Origin: Glandiceps talaboti
Taxonomy: Eukaryota > Hemichordata > Enteropneusta > Spengelidae
Direction: 5' to 3'
Length of the DNA stretch: 64,000 nucleotides
NCBI RefSeq assembly: GCF_964340395.1
Contig: NC_135549.1
Span: 13,965,842 to 14,029,841, forward strand
This document shows positions 24,853-38,900 of this stretch, piece after piece. Each line of letters begins with the position of its first letter. Within the stretch, counting starts at the first letter, position 1. Both the position numbers and the translations under genes were made by a program. The notes below the pieces were generated by a model that saw only the letters and a program-made list of their open reading frames with translations, was not told the origin of the DNA and ran no database searches.

Positions 24853-26534
24853 AATCGTAAGTCTTGGTGCATGCCGTTTGTTAAAATAAGACCAGCTAGG
24901 GGCGCTAGTGTAGTCAGCACCACATACAGTAGGGTATCAGTTTGAATGGCTAATACAAAGTTCTAGATCTGTTTTGAATATTTGATGAAGTGAACATTGA
25001 GGTGAAAACGACGAACTAAAAACCGCTATGTTCTTAATATCAAGAATATACAAGTGTGCCATACTATAATGAATAGTGCGTTTTTCTCTCCACAAATGTC
25101 GGATGATCCAAACGTTTCAAATCTGTTTCAAAATGATTAATTCGCATAATCCATGTCTTTTGCCAGATTAGTGAACAAGCCTTAGGGTTAAAAAAAACCT
25201 CTGTCATAAACATTTCCCCATTTTTTCAAAAATCTTGATTGCTTATTCAATGAAATTGAATATTCACATAACAAAAGCCTAAACGTGTTCCCTAAAGCAG
25301 AATGAGAAGACGCGGGGTGTAAAATACAAGTGATATAGTTAAATGGAATACGAAATGACCGGTACAGATAATCGTCGTTGACCGCAAAAAATTACAAAAA
25401 AAAGTACATCGTCTCAACACGCACATATATCATATTGAAATCACATGTGGCACTTGCATTAGATTTTTATTAAGGAAGTTATCATTTGGTGATTTCGATG
25501 TCCCAATAAATGCTTTAGTATATGAAAAGTAACTGATAAGATTATTAGATATAAAATATGAAAGAAAATAGGGCATATTTGTTTCAAAGACTTTCATTCA
25601 GACAGGAAATACTACTGTCTCCCGCTGTCATTTGATATTGTGATGTCAACGTTGTAATTCATGTAATTTGAATTTCTATATCAAAGGACATGAACTTTCG
25701 ATATATGAGTAAATGCAATGTTGCCTTGTTTATACTTCAAGGTCAAGATGTATTTCGATCCGACAAATATTGATGTCCATAGTTTTATTACCAGTCATTA
25801 GTTGTCATGGAGTCACTAATAACATTGTATCTCATTATAACTTAGGCAAATTATGATGCATCGCATGATTACATAAAAATATATAACGTTGTTTTCACAT
25901 AGATATGAGCTTAAGTAATAACTGCCTATGCCCAAATGAACCTTGCTATTAGTAATATTTTAAACCCACCAAAGCCTGTCATGTGACCACATATTAAAAG
26001 ATTAATATATATGAACCCCATAAAACCAATATTTCTGTCTTGAAATGTTCAATTTCGCGACAACCATATGGGTAGTTGGGTTTAAATTTTAAGCCAATGT
26101 ATAGTTAAATTTCCCTTTTTAGAATGTCTGTTAGGTAAATGGAGCATGGTTTAGAAACCCGTGCACACGTTTTGTAAGTGTGACACATAGAATAATCAAC
26201 TATGTATTAGGTGACATGTAAACGAGGCTTGATTTTGATGGCTAGGTTATGTAGTTGCTATTCACTGTACAATTATCAATTTCAACTTATCAATAATGTT
26301 TGAATGAGATACAACAGGTATGATCATGATTTGAGTCAAAGATCGTGACCTGCTAGGATAGTTTGTTCAATTTGCACTGATACATCACTCCTACGATAAG
26401 GTGGCTATCTAAAAAAAAATGTATGTGTGTGTGTGTGGGGGGGGGGGGGGTTATGTGTATAGTGATGCTGCATAGGTGGATGGATGGACGGACGGTTGGA
26501 TGGATGGCTGGTCAGTGGGTGGGTGAGTGGACGG

Positions 26535-26593
<59 letters not shown>

Positions 26594-29500
26594 GCCTTGA
26601 AAATCATCCTGATCAAAGCTGTTATATTGGTATTTAAAATTTCATTATTCCGTTTTCGTGATATCAGCTTATCTTCCGGCTATCCATTTATAGTACTCAT
26701 TCTAAATGCCATGCATGATACTATTCTAATCAGCTGTGTAGCATTTCAACGTAAAAGTATTTCTTACACGTAATTCAAAATAGAATTTGTTGACGTCCAC
26801 CTTTTATGTCCTCTGTACACCCCTAAATCAGAATTCTCACATCTCTGCTCCACTTGATCCCACACTGATTACAATATGTGCAATATATACATCACCATAT
26901 ACACTCAAATAACAACCAACTACTGTGGTTTAGCCAGCACTGGTGGAACTATTTTGATTACATTTGATTGTTGCAATAGGATTGTCTTATACAGAAAAAA
27001 GAAATTGGATGTCGGGGCTAATAAGTTTGGTAACTTGCATTTTAATAGTCAATAGGGACTCCAGTACAGATCCACACAGAACAGGAAGTTGACTGACGAA
27101 ACATTCAATGGATTGCCTTGCCTTTACTTTATAAATACACGCATTGCAGATTTTATCTAGCCCTTGCTTCGATCCGCCTAACGTTTCCCATAAAATTAAC
27201 ATTCATTGACAGTGCCGACATGTTTGGAAATTAATTCTTATAATAATTTTGATAATAGACCCGTGTTTAGTATTGTTTCCTACTCGGCGTGAACACAGGA
27301 AGGCGAGCAGAGTCATACAATCACGTGATACAATACGCTTATCTTCACACTGCTGTACACCGATATCAAAGCTGCAGTCAAATACATTTTACCGCCAATG
27401 ATAACCTGTTATTCAGTTACACTTGATAAGATCTGCAATCATGGTTGTGGAAACTAAAATTATCCAAACTGATAGTAAAGACAAGATAGTTTTGTTCATG
27501 TGTATTGATTTTTGCTTAATAGCTATTGGTTATGAAAATACGTCGCTTGCTTTGAACCTGTAAAGACTGTTTTAGTTTTAATGGAAAATGTAAGATCACC
27601 GAAAGTAATAAACACGATAAATATCACAGTGACAAAACGACAACTCGTTTCAAAGATGTTTTCGTGGAAGCAGAAATGCATTAAAGATAAGTCAATCTGA
27701 GTCAATAGGTTTTTTTCAGATATCAACTTCTTTAAAGCGCCCTTACTTAAGCTTACACAACGATACACTTTCATGGGGTGTTTGAAACCACACAAACCTC
27801 TGGTCTGTAGACCCAGGTTGACGACATATCCTTGATTTGTTCTGTTTTAGTGTAAAATGTTGTATAAAACCCTAAGCAATAATTTTGACAAGGATTGTGT
27901 GTGTCTCAAACAAGGATTGTGGACGTCTCAAATACCCAAATGCTAAAACATTATGACAAGGAGAATATATAAACTTAAATATATAAGTGTACATGTACGT
28001 ATGACATACACAAATTAGGCCTTACATACCGTCCCATGAAATGTCATATCAACTTAGTATAGTCGGACTAATACATGTGTATAAAATTCATATATCGGAT
28101 GCTTTAATTTTTAACTTGTCATAGATCAAAATATCCCACGGTGTTGATATTTTTTTCTCTTCCATCGTGATTCTAACTTCCGGTTATGTTTCCACAAAGC
28201 TGAAACATACGACTAATTAGAATCCAGCATGCGATATTTTCTCTAATTTTCGTATAACATATTTCTCATGTGCAATATTTCGAACTAGTAATTGTTTTGA
28301 AACGATTCATGATTCAACAATAACTGACGATGTCATATTTACGCTCCTCGTAGTTTTCATAGAACCTGCAAAAGACATAACCGTCCGACAGTTTGCTGTA
28401 AGTTCCCTTTCCCTCTGAACAAAATACATGTTGTACCGATGAATTAGAGTACAGCTTCTGCGATGTACATAATGACATATCTAGGTGTAACGGTCAACAT
28501 TGGAAAGATTTGCTGAAGCGCGTTAGATAATTCATTTCTTGTGTGATGTTATAGCCGACATACATGAAGTCATTAAAAATGTAAATGTTGTGAAACAAAT
28601 TTCCTGAACTGAATTTCAACTTGGGATTAGAGTGTGCAGTGGGTTTCATATTACTCTAGATTATAAGCTTACATTTGTGGATTACTACTTTGTAACTGCT
28701 AGAAAGATCAAGGAATGTCGACTGTTGCAGAAATTGTTATAATGGTTGTGCCGTGCAAATCTTATCCACGCTAAACTAAGAAAAATATTGAATAATGCCA
28801 ACAAGTTAACGTTTCGTTCATAACGTCAACTTTAATATCATTGTTGTTACTTTAATCGTAAGTGTTACTAAGTCAAATGCAACACACAAAATGCTCAAGT
28901 GTAAAAGCTTTTGTGAAAGTAGTAAAAAAATCGACACAAATATGCAATCTTGTTCCAACTTTGATAACCTGCGAAATATGTAACTTAATACAACATACCT
29001 ACAGTATATATATACATGTTTATTGTTTATTGCTTTTCTAATAGTTAGAGAATAATAGAAATTCCAGATTAACCAGCCAGTGATGTAGTATCTTGATTCA
29101 GGGTTCAAGTTCACAAAATCTAACGTTCCAGTTCCACAGTTCTCTGGATATACCGGAAGTTTATATAAATCGGAGAGCTCTGCGCTGGCGCCCAGGCTCT
29201 CTGATGGTGAAACTGCCATACTCCAGTCACAGGTCAGTACAAAATCCACACTGCATGTATATCAGATGAGGAAAGTCCAAATAGCAACGTGACATCGTAA
29301 GAAATTTCAACTTCAGAAAAAGTGGCTGCAAATTGTACATGTATATTTAGTTTATTGTTAGTGTTATACATCTGCAATGCATGATTCATTCATCTCTTGT
29401 GTCACTTTTTTAAAACACTAAAATGCAGGCTTGGGTTTTTGGCATTGTTACTTGGCACTGTTACTTTCTGGTGTACTCATCCTTGTGCCAATGGTATGGT

Positions 29501-29753
29501 ATCATGGTATGGTCAAATTGGCACAGTACGAGTTTATGCATTTTTATTCAAGCGAAAATATTTTAAATAAAGTATAATGTTACAATGTAATATTGATGCA
29601 CTCCTCCTATAATATTACAATTGTTTTTTTCTGGCATTGTTAGAACAGTTGACTGCATTATATATGTAGGGATGTCCTTGATATTTTTAGGCAATAAATT
29701 ATGTCATCGGATTGTTCATAAGTTATATTTTAATACCAGCTTTGAGATCATGC
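24853..29753. other. Intergenic DNA, no gene supported
   Basis: No recognisable exons. Contains a poly-G run near 26440 and a (CAGA)n microsatellite at 26535-26593. A minus-strand open stretch at about 29060-29250 has atypically balanced composition (see findings). Confidence 0.4.
26535..26593. repeat. (CAGA)n microsatellite
   Basis: About 14 perfect CAGA/GACA tetramers, preceded by a decayed GGAT-rich tract from about 26475. Confidence 0.95.
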
Positions 29754-30005
29754 AATAGGGAACTTGCAAACCCGCCATGTTGAATGTTGCATCATGGGAA
29801 ATGTGATGATAAATACTAATCAATTAGCATTGTAAACAGTATTGTTACATTGTTTATAACCACGAATGATCAATTCATAGTTACCCTGATCTTTGTGGGA
29901 GGTTAATTTTATCAGTAGCTCCAGATTAGGTATTACGATAACCACAGATAATCCCATAGTCCTTTGCGTCTGAGCATGCTCAGTTTGGATTGCAAGTTCC
30001 CTATT
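29754..30005 (-). mobile_element. 252-bp MITE-like element, copy 2
   Basis: Inverted relative to the copy at 21437-21688, with the same AATAGGGAACTTGC ends and the same length. Similarity runs through the whole interior with scattered substitutions. The minus-strand open frame at 29820-30152 comes mostly from this element. Confidence 0.88.
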
Positions 30006-31066
30006 GTATGCTCCAGTAAATAAAATATCACGAAAATGCTCTAACAAAAATGACGCCTGGTAACGTAGAAACCCAGCTTGTGTCCCTTTAGTAAAACAGA
30101 GAGGGTATCCTACCATACCTAGAACGGGGTAAGAGACCAATAGGAGGTTCACATATAAACAATGATCAACGTGTGCTGGTGGATAGTAGTAGTGGGGAAG
30201 TTAGCATTTGAAACAAGCGTACTGCCTCTTATTTACTAGTATAAATGTAAAAGTATAAATATATGGAGGTTGGGAAAAGCGTTAACGTTATCCTTTGAAC
30301 ATCAATTTCATAATTATCGGACAGTCGACGACCCAAACTCAGAGGGAGTGCTCCACACAAACCCAATCTGTAAGTTTTTATCACTATCCTACTCTCTCAA
30401 TCGCAAAGACGATTACGATTTGAGGTAGTCCTGGAATAGTTCCTGATGGAGACGATTACTCAGACAGTGCCCATGGGTTCTACATTTACGCATTACCGGC
30501 CTCGGAGTAACTCCAGACATGTATTAAACTGGCATGAAAGCGTACGAAACGCCAATATATCCGGATCCCTGCAACGTATCATGGAATGGGAACTGTAGAT
30601 GTAAAACATTGTTAGCGTAGAAATATGTCTATGCGATAGTATGCGTCCTTATCGCAATTACATATATTTCTTAGTTAGTATTCATCTCATTGTATATGTC
30701 CAACAAATTTAACAAACCTGAGTATGCCCTGTTCTTATATAGTTGGTTCATGCGTTTGTATTTTTTTTTTTTTTGCCCTCTTTTCATCCGTTATCCCTTC
30801 TTTTGTCATTTCGACACAGCAAAAGATTGAAACTAGCTCTCAAAGTCCATCACCTGGCAATGAAATTGGCAAATGTATCATGTCTTCGGTAATCAGAGTC
30901 TTGGAAAATCTCATCTCATGTCCTTGTCCACAACATATTTGGATTTTATTCCCTTCGACCCATTGACAAATATTGGCTTGAATGTACATAATAAAATATT
31001 TGACAAGTATAGCATAAGTACCCTTATGCATACCCTAATCAGGAGGATATCTCCAAGATTGATTAT
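30006..31066. other. Intergenic DNA upstream of the first aminopeptidase gene
   Basis: No coding exon recognised. The segment from about 30985 aligns with the sequence from about 44235 upstream of the second gene (shared TTTGACAAGTAT words), so the tandem duplication reaches at least this far. Confidence 0.45.
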
Positions 31067-31140
31067 CTCAAAGGGCGTGGAGATTAAAACTATCACTGGT
31101 GTACTCAAAGGGCGTGGCGATTAAAACTATCACGGGTGTA
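31067..31140 (+). promoter_or_regulatory. Two tandem 37-bp modules with GC-box-like cores
   Basis: The unit CTCAAAGGGCGTGG...GTGTA occurs at 31067-31103 and again at 31104-31140 with two or three differences. The GGGCGTGG core resembles Sp/KLF-type sites. The second aminopeptidase gene has one related unit (44305-44327, CAAAGGGCGTGACAC). Position about 200-280 bp upstream of the ATG suggests a promoter role, which is inference. Confidence 0.55.
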
Positions 31141-31200
31141 CTTCATGATAACTTTGCTTAAAAGATAACTATCAACCAATCACAACAAATCAGTTCGTTT
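31141..31200 (+). promoter_or_regulatory. Conserved proximal promoter block, aminopeptidase gene 1
   Basis: Contains GATAACTATCAACCAATCA at 31164-31182, identical in the second gene (44361-44379), and a shared upstream CTTCATG...TTTGCTTA word. It combines a GATA-type site and a CCAAT box. The conservation may simply reflect duplication, but the flanks have diverged more. No TATA box was seen. Confidence 0.55.
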
Positions 31201-31345
31201 GCTAAACTTAGTGGTAAACTGTCGTCAGGTCATTTGCCTTGCAGACTCCACCTGTGAATATTTAGAGTGCACGCACGACAACCTTCTCCACTGCTGCTCT
31301 GCTTTTGAGATTGTTCCCGGACCGTTTACACAACAGAGTGAATCA

Positions 31346-34300
31346 ATGGATGACACAAGGGGCTTAAACAGTGATTTTGAGATCGGTATGACGGACTCGA
31401 AGAAGTCCAAGAAAGGAGGGTGTTTTCTCACCAACACAGCTGGTTTTGTAGTTGCAGTCATCGTCTGCCTACTTGTGACTGGTGCAGTTTTGGCGACCTA
31501 CTACATCCCCGATAGGAGCTGTCCAAGTAGTCCTCTTCCAACCATTTCCGAACCCGAGGAAAGTAAAATGCCAACACCTGTTGAAGTACCAGATGTAGAG
31601 CCCACAGTTGAAGGACGATTACCAGATACAATCATACCTTACCACTATAATGTCCGTCTAAAAGTCTTTATGGACGAAAACATATCGTACCCTTCAAGTG
31701 ATGGCAGTTTTATGGACATCCAAGGTGACACAGAAATACACGTCGATTGTGTCAAATCCACGAATGAAATCATAGTCCATAATAGAACAATGACTATAAA
31801 CAGTGTCACTGTAAAAGATACGGATAGCAACCAAGAAATCACAGTTGAGTCCACTGACGGCTCACAGGTCGAGAACGAATGGACAATCATAACAACAGCC
31901 TCGCAGTTACAAGCAGGTCGTAAATATACTATCACTCTTGAATCTGTAGGTACTTTAGACCAGTCAGATTACTATGGGTTCTACTACGCTAAATACACAG
32001 AAAACGGCGAAGAAAAGTAAGTTATCAATACATCCATTCTGTCATAAATCTATAAATCACTTCATATCTGACCTAGTTTTGACAAATTACTATCGACTGT
32101 ATGACTGCTACGGAGCTAAACATTCATTTGGGAGTATAAGCTTACGTCTCTATGGATAACCTCTTGACTTCTAAGAGGACATACCAGCGTCGCGGTAGTT
32201 CTTACAACTGGCGACATCAGACTGTAGTCGAATGGAACCTGTTACAAACAGTAAAAGTAATTACAATTGAATTGGATTAATAGCATTTGGCACAGGATGC
32301 TGGAAGTACACAGACTTGTATTTTTCGACATTCCACCATTTGATAGGAACAGTTTTTTTGTGTCCACTTTACATGATAGTAGTTCACATTCGCAAGAAAT
32401 TTCCAGTTCCCCTGGCATTTCATGTACACACAAAGAGGCTATAAAACTGTTCTAATCAAACCATGAAATGTTATACAAGTCTCTGTTGTTCTAACATGCT
32501 GTGCCAAGTGTCATTAATCCAATTCAATTGTTTACTTTCCCTAGTTTGTAACAGGTTCAGTTTGTCCACTGTCTGATGTCGCCAGTTGTAAGTAAAAATT
32601 GCATGTATATAATGTTCTTGTGCATGTATGCATGTATGTATGTATGTATGTATGTATGTATGTGTCTGTTTGCAAACACATTACACAATGGCACGTGTAT
32701 GTACAGTACAGTGTTGATACAGTCATATTATCTAAACCATTGGGTGGTCAGCGATATCATCTAATACTACTGCAACATTATTTCAATGGGTTACTGTAGT
32801 GCAGGAACTTTGGGTAAAAGATGTATAGTAGGGGCATATCCGTGGACGTTTGTCCAGTGTCCCTCTATGTGCAGTAGATAGAAAACTGCCTATAGCTGTC
32901 TCAATTCTCACAAGCCAGATCGAGCTTTAATATGAGAATAGACAGTTATACACGAGAGCGCACCTCATCAGGGAACGGTTTATGCGTACTACCAGCGTTG
33001 CCGTAAAGAGGACAGTTGGCATTACGACAATGTCTGTTTGACATTGCACACAAGAAAAACAAAGTGCAGTGTCAAGTGTGTAGCGAAATGTGGGAAGTCG
33101 TACTTCTAGCATTCAGTAACCTTGGGACTACTAGACGTTTTGATAAGCACTTGATAGGTGCTCCTCCAAGTGTTTGCTCGTGTCGGCCTAGTTCAGCTAT
33201 ACCAATATGAGTTTAATTGAAGTTGAAAAGTTCTGATTACAAGGGGACAAACATACTCCCTGGCATGTATGCGTTGCCGATTAGTGTCTCTAATATTTCC
33301 AGGTAACAATCTATATTACATATTAGTACTGACACATAGAGGAGTAAAAAATTAAAATTTCGAAACGTTCACAAAATAACACCCCCCCACACACACACAC
33401 ACATACATACATACATACATACATACATACATACATACATACATACATACATACATACATACATACATACATACATACATACGCAAAAAAACAAAACAAC
33501 AACAGCAACAACAACAACAACAACAACAACAAACACAAAGACATGGAAATGATGATGATACACGTAGCCCAGCCATACACTTTTGGTATTATTGTATCAA
33601 GAAACTCTCCACAATCTCTCGATGTGGAGTGCTTCCTGAGATAGTGCGCATAGTGTATGGCCAAAGTTTAGAAACTTTTGATTACCGGTTATTAACAACG
33701 TTTCAAGATTTACATTTTTGACGACAAACTTCTTCATGTACTATGTGTACTTAGATATAATAATTTTGTGTTTCTCTAGTTTCACAATGCCTTGCTTGGA
33801 GTGTATAATGTCCAGACATGCTTTATAGTACGGTACGTCCAACCCAAATACATTATAGTCTGCAAAGAGATGAAATGACAAGGAACGAGCATGGGTTCTC
33901 CAGGCTAGCTTATACCATCTATATGTAATAATCTCAACGTGTATCACACATAGACCGAAATATGCATCGAGGGAAAAACGGAAGGCACATAAAGTTAATC
34001 ATGTCTATTCCTCCCCAGTCATACCCCAATCAGATTAAAAGCTTAATACCATGCGTTATCTAATCAAATTGCATAAGTCACATATAACGATGCACAGTTA
34101 CATACCTGTTCATGATTTTATTTGATTTTACCCAGATAACGAAGACAACGAACTTTGAGTGTCGACTGATTGCATGTAATGGAAGTACACGAATGGTTAA
34201 TTAACATATCAATATATGACATATGCACACACATGTATGTATGTATGTATGTATGTATGTATGTATGTATGTATGTATGTATGTATGTATACACTTTCGT

Positions 34301-35806
34301 AGATATTTACAACTCCACCGTATCCTCAACCAATCATCGCTAGAGTATCCACGAGTCTAGGGAAGCCGTATTCACGTTTTCATGGGACCAAAGAATGTCC
34401 TGTAATCATATACATGCAATCGGTAAGGATTCCACGCTTAAAACAATAAGTTGTTCGGGTTGATTTACAGCGAGCGTTTCAGTATCATTGTACACATTTT
34501 TCAGAAAGTATAATTATATGCCTGGGTATTCAAACCCCCCAGAAACAAGACTAGGTTAAAATGTATATATTTTCTATTGGCAGACATTTCGTGGCAACAC
34601 AGTTCGAGTCGAGGAGGGCACGTAGTGCTTTCCCATGCTTTGACGAACCAGCTCTTCGTGCAAATTTTACGACAACTTTGGTTTACCCACATCAGGATGG
34701 TCGGATAGCTCTTTCTAATACCAATATTGAGAGTAATACTGTGGAAGAAGATGGCAATGGCAATATCTGGAACGTCACTAAATATGAGACAACAGTAGCG
34801 ATGGCTAGTTATCTCAATGCCTATACAATCGGTGAATGGGCGTGTATGTATAACACCACGCGATATAACATTCCGGTGAGAACTGTTAACATTACTGACC
34901 CCATTATACTTCACTCACACTCACTCACTCACTCACTCACTCACTCACTCACTCACTCACTCACTCACTGAATGGCAGGTATTGTCCTCGATAAACGACG
35001 GTTATTTGCTTAAAACTACACGTATAACCACCTGTTGAGTCAAATCGATTTTTCTAGTTTAATTACTGTCAATATTTTTAGCCCAGATTCTTGTTTGGTG
35101 CAAAACCCTTTCCTCGGTGACAGCATTTAGTAGCTATTCATACTTTTATAACAAGAATATGCTCCATGTATAATATAGCAATCACTGACACCATTCATTC
35201 TCCACCAAACCCTTTCCTCGGTGACAGCATTTAGTAGCTATTCAAACTTTTATAACAAGAATATGCTCCATGTATAATATAGCAATCACTGACACCATTC
35301 ATTCTCCACCAAATCCTATAATTAAAACAGCATCTTATCAGCCAAAAAAGAGGAACCCCATTAAAACTTCTGAATTTTGTATGTCTATTTTACCATGAAT
35401 ACAGACTTCTCTAAATTTTCAATTGATGTAAGTCATAGATTTACAACGTACTTCCTTTGTCCTGTCTCACACTATATCCAAATCATATTGACATTGTTAC
35501 CACTTGCAGCATTATGTATACTCGCGTGTAATTACCGTGGCACATGGCACTTTTATTCCCTGATATAAACTGCACAGTTTGATTATTCAGTAGGGATTAT
35601 TTGTGTGTAAATTAATGTTCTTCTTTGTTTCAGTTTGGAGTTTGTAGTCAACCTAGTTTAATAGAACATGCAGAATATGCCCTGTATATTGGAATGGATC
35701 AAATATCAATGTTTGAAGATCTGTTTAACCTAAGTTATGTACCCGTGAAAATGGGTAAGTGTTGCCTTCTCATCCATTTGAGCTCAGTTGGCATTTTGAT
35801 GATGAC

Positions 35807-35853
<47 letters not shown>

Positions 35854-35911
35854 CGACGACGACGACGACGACGACGATGATGATAATGATGATGATGACG
35901 ACGACGACGAC

Positions 35912-35970
<59 letters not shown>

Positions 35971-38900
35971 CGGTGGTGGTGGTGGTGGTGGCGGTGGTGG
36001 TGTGTAATTATTGCAACTTCATTATGCACATCATACTGTCGAACGTAGTATTTAGGCTGTCTTTTAAATCCTAGACATAAATGTCTTTGTTAGGTATATT
36101 AACTATTTCTCATCATTTTTACATCGCAGACATGCCAGCCTTACCGGTGTTTTCACCTGGCGCCATGGAAAACTGGGGATTGATTCTTTACAGGGAGGCT
36201 TACATGATATACGACTACGAAAACAACACACCTGCACGTAAGAAAAACGTGGCTGCAGTTATTGCTCACGAACTTGCACATCAGGTAAAATTTTGATTTC
36301 ACTCTTTTGGTAACGATTGTCTTGGTGATAGATAGTACTCTAAAAGTACATGAATGTACACATGCTTTTGTTTTGTATAAATCTGAACTTTCCAAAGTCA
36401 CATACAATGTATACTCAGACTGAGAGACTTCTACTTCTTTTTCATTTCAGTGGTTTGGAAATGCTGTCACTATGGAATGGTGGGACGATCTGTGGCTAAA
36501 TGAAGGATTTGCAGACTTTTTCGAGTATTATGGTTTAGATTATTCAGAAAAGGGATATGAAACGGTAAGGATTGTGAAGGCATCCTTATTCATGATATTG
36601 AAATTGTATTTTCATGTTGCAACAGGTCTATTATTCAACAAACACGAGCAGAGATCGAGAGTGTGGTGTGGCGTATTCAAATAACGATAATACAGAAATA
36701 CAATTTCGTGGAAGGTACAACTAATTCTGTTAATTATCAGTCGTTTGTTACTAAATCTCAGCAATCCATTTTGACTATCACTGTCGAGTTGAATAATGAT
36801 ACAGCAAATCCACACTGTATGCGTTTTTCAGAGGATACTGCACAGTAACGCGGTAAAAAGTCATATAAGGTCAACTAACGTCACTCAACCCTCCTAACGA
36901 TTTCCATTTGATATTGCCTTTTAATTAATTTTGAAATTTAGAAGACCATCACAATGATTTTATTTATCGCCTTATAAAACATCTCTAAAATATATTCACT
37001 AATATCAAATGATTTTTTTTCCAACAGTTTGACCAGTTCTTCTTGAAAGACAATACTTATCTGGCATTCGTCGCGGATCAAGTTGGCACTTCCAGACCAG
37101 TTATAACACCAACAACTGCCAGTCGAATGATTTACCAAAAGGTTAATATTTTACTTTTTACTCATTTTGGGTGACTAATCAGACCTAAATGCGTATAGCA
37201 GGAAGTAGTCTAAAAGAATGTATTACGAATTTAGTTGAAATCAAAGTTTTACACTAATCGTGTAAGCTTTTGTTGTTTTTATTATTGAACATTCTGACCT
37301 GATCTCGTTAAATGTAAAAGTGAGTATTATTGCATTCCTAAGATGAGTTAATATTACACAAATATTATATTTTCCTATAGGGTGGTACATTGATCGAGAT
37401 GATGAAAGCTTTTCTAAGTGAAGACGTATTATTCGAAGGCTTCCGTCGTTATCTGCACAGACACGAATGGGGTAACACCGTTTCCGACGATCTCTGGCAG
37501 TCACTGACTGAGGTGAGGAATTGTGCTTCCGTTTCTAACGATATCCTGTAGTCACTGACTGAGGTATATATATAGTGAACTGTGCATCTCACATCCTTAA
37601 AAATCGACGTGCCATCATCCAAGTGATTCGTTCAAGACAATAGAAGATAACATCAATTCTAAGCACCATTCTAAAGTGACTCTAGTTCACTGTCCAATTT
37701 TCCCATGTGTTCATACCAATTGACAGTTCGTTCGATTTCATCTCAGACCACTATAGTATAGAGATATAGTGGTCTGAGATTCGATTCATGGAGCTATGTA
37801 ATGCCTACGACCAAGGCTGGTAATGCCACAGGGATCCCCGAGTCCGTGTTTCTGCCATGACCAGACAAATAATTATTGAAACCAATATACACACGATTTA
37901 CTGAGATGACCACATGTATATACTCCTGTAAATCTCTAGAATTATATGTGGCCCCATAATTACAATGTTAAAAATTTGTCACAATCTAAATTTTACGTCA
38001 CCATGTGTAAGCTTACAGTGTCTCTGAAACAGAGGATCTGTTGAATTGTATCCATACAGACACCACACCCCCATAAATAATCTGGTCTTGATATCTTGAT
38101 GACGAAAGATACTTAAATTATATTTTTCTTTTTGACAATTCAGACGGCGGACGACTTATGGGGAATTAGTATGAAGGAAAGCCTCGGGTATGACATGAAA
38201 GACATCATGGACACGTGGACTCTACAGATGGGATTCCCCGTTGTAACTCTGACAAGAACTGGGACCAATATGATAACTGCAGAACAAGAACACTTCTTGC
38301 TTGATCCTAATGATGAACCACAGGACAAATATTACACAAATCTAGGGTGAGGCGATATGGTTTACAGAATTATTTAGCTAAGAATTGCTTAAAAGTACTA
38401 AAAGTTACAGTGTCAGTGGAGTAGCAGTTGCATCTTTCAGGCAAAATACCTCATTCCTAAACTGTTAAATATTAGTGGTGGTGGTACCGGTGGTGGTGGT
38501 GGTGGTGGTGGTGGTGGTGGTGGTGGTGGTAAGAAAAGGCTCATTGCTTGCTTATTGGTTGTCAAAGGGTTTATAGCGCATTCAGATTTAACTGTCACAT
38601 TGATACTTGAATAATAAAAGTAAATTGGTTGTGTAACGTTCCTGGGTTACTTCAAATAGGTATGTTTGGCACGTTCCTTTGACATATACACATGAAGGAG
38701 AAAAGGAATACCAAGCACCGAGGACTTTGTGGCTACATAAAACTGGAGGTAAGAAGCTAAAAATAAGTGTTATTCTTAAACACTAAATCTGAAAGAGATT
38801 GTTGGGATCACAAGTAATTAATTAGTTGCAATGATATTTTCTGAAATACTAGTGATACGTAGGATATATCAAGTGAATGTAAATGGTTCTGCTATATAGC

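Larger units (their letters stand above)
32017..34583 (+). other. Intron 1 of aminopeptidase gene 1, repeat-filled
   Basis: At 2567 bp it is 3.6 times longer than its counterpart in copy 2 (710 bp). The excess includes a fold-back element (32201-32592) and several microsatellites. No extra coding exon was found, and exon 1 joins exon 2 in phase (Lys codon split 2+1). Confidence 0.85.

Noticed and set aside
1-31000. A multi-gene novel system (defence, biosynthetic or otherwise) in the gene-poor left half
   Set aside because: Only one intact gene is visible there; the rest is repeats and unrecognised AT-rich DNA, with no cluster of coding sequences.
33352-33664. Cys-rich minus-strand open frames
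   Set aside because: They are translations of the (AAC)n and (ATAC)n arrays in intron 1 of the first aminopeptidase gene.
35625-36074. Open frames with poly-Asp, poly-Met, poly-His and poly-Gly
   Set aside because: They come from an intronic (GAT)n(GGT)n array; exon 3 ends at 35754 with a GTAAGT donor and joins exon 4 in phase.
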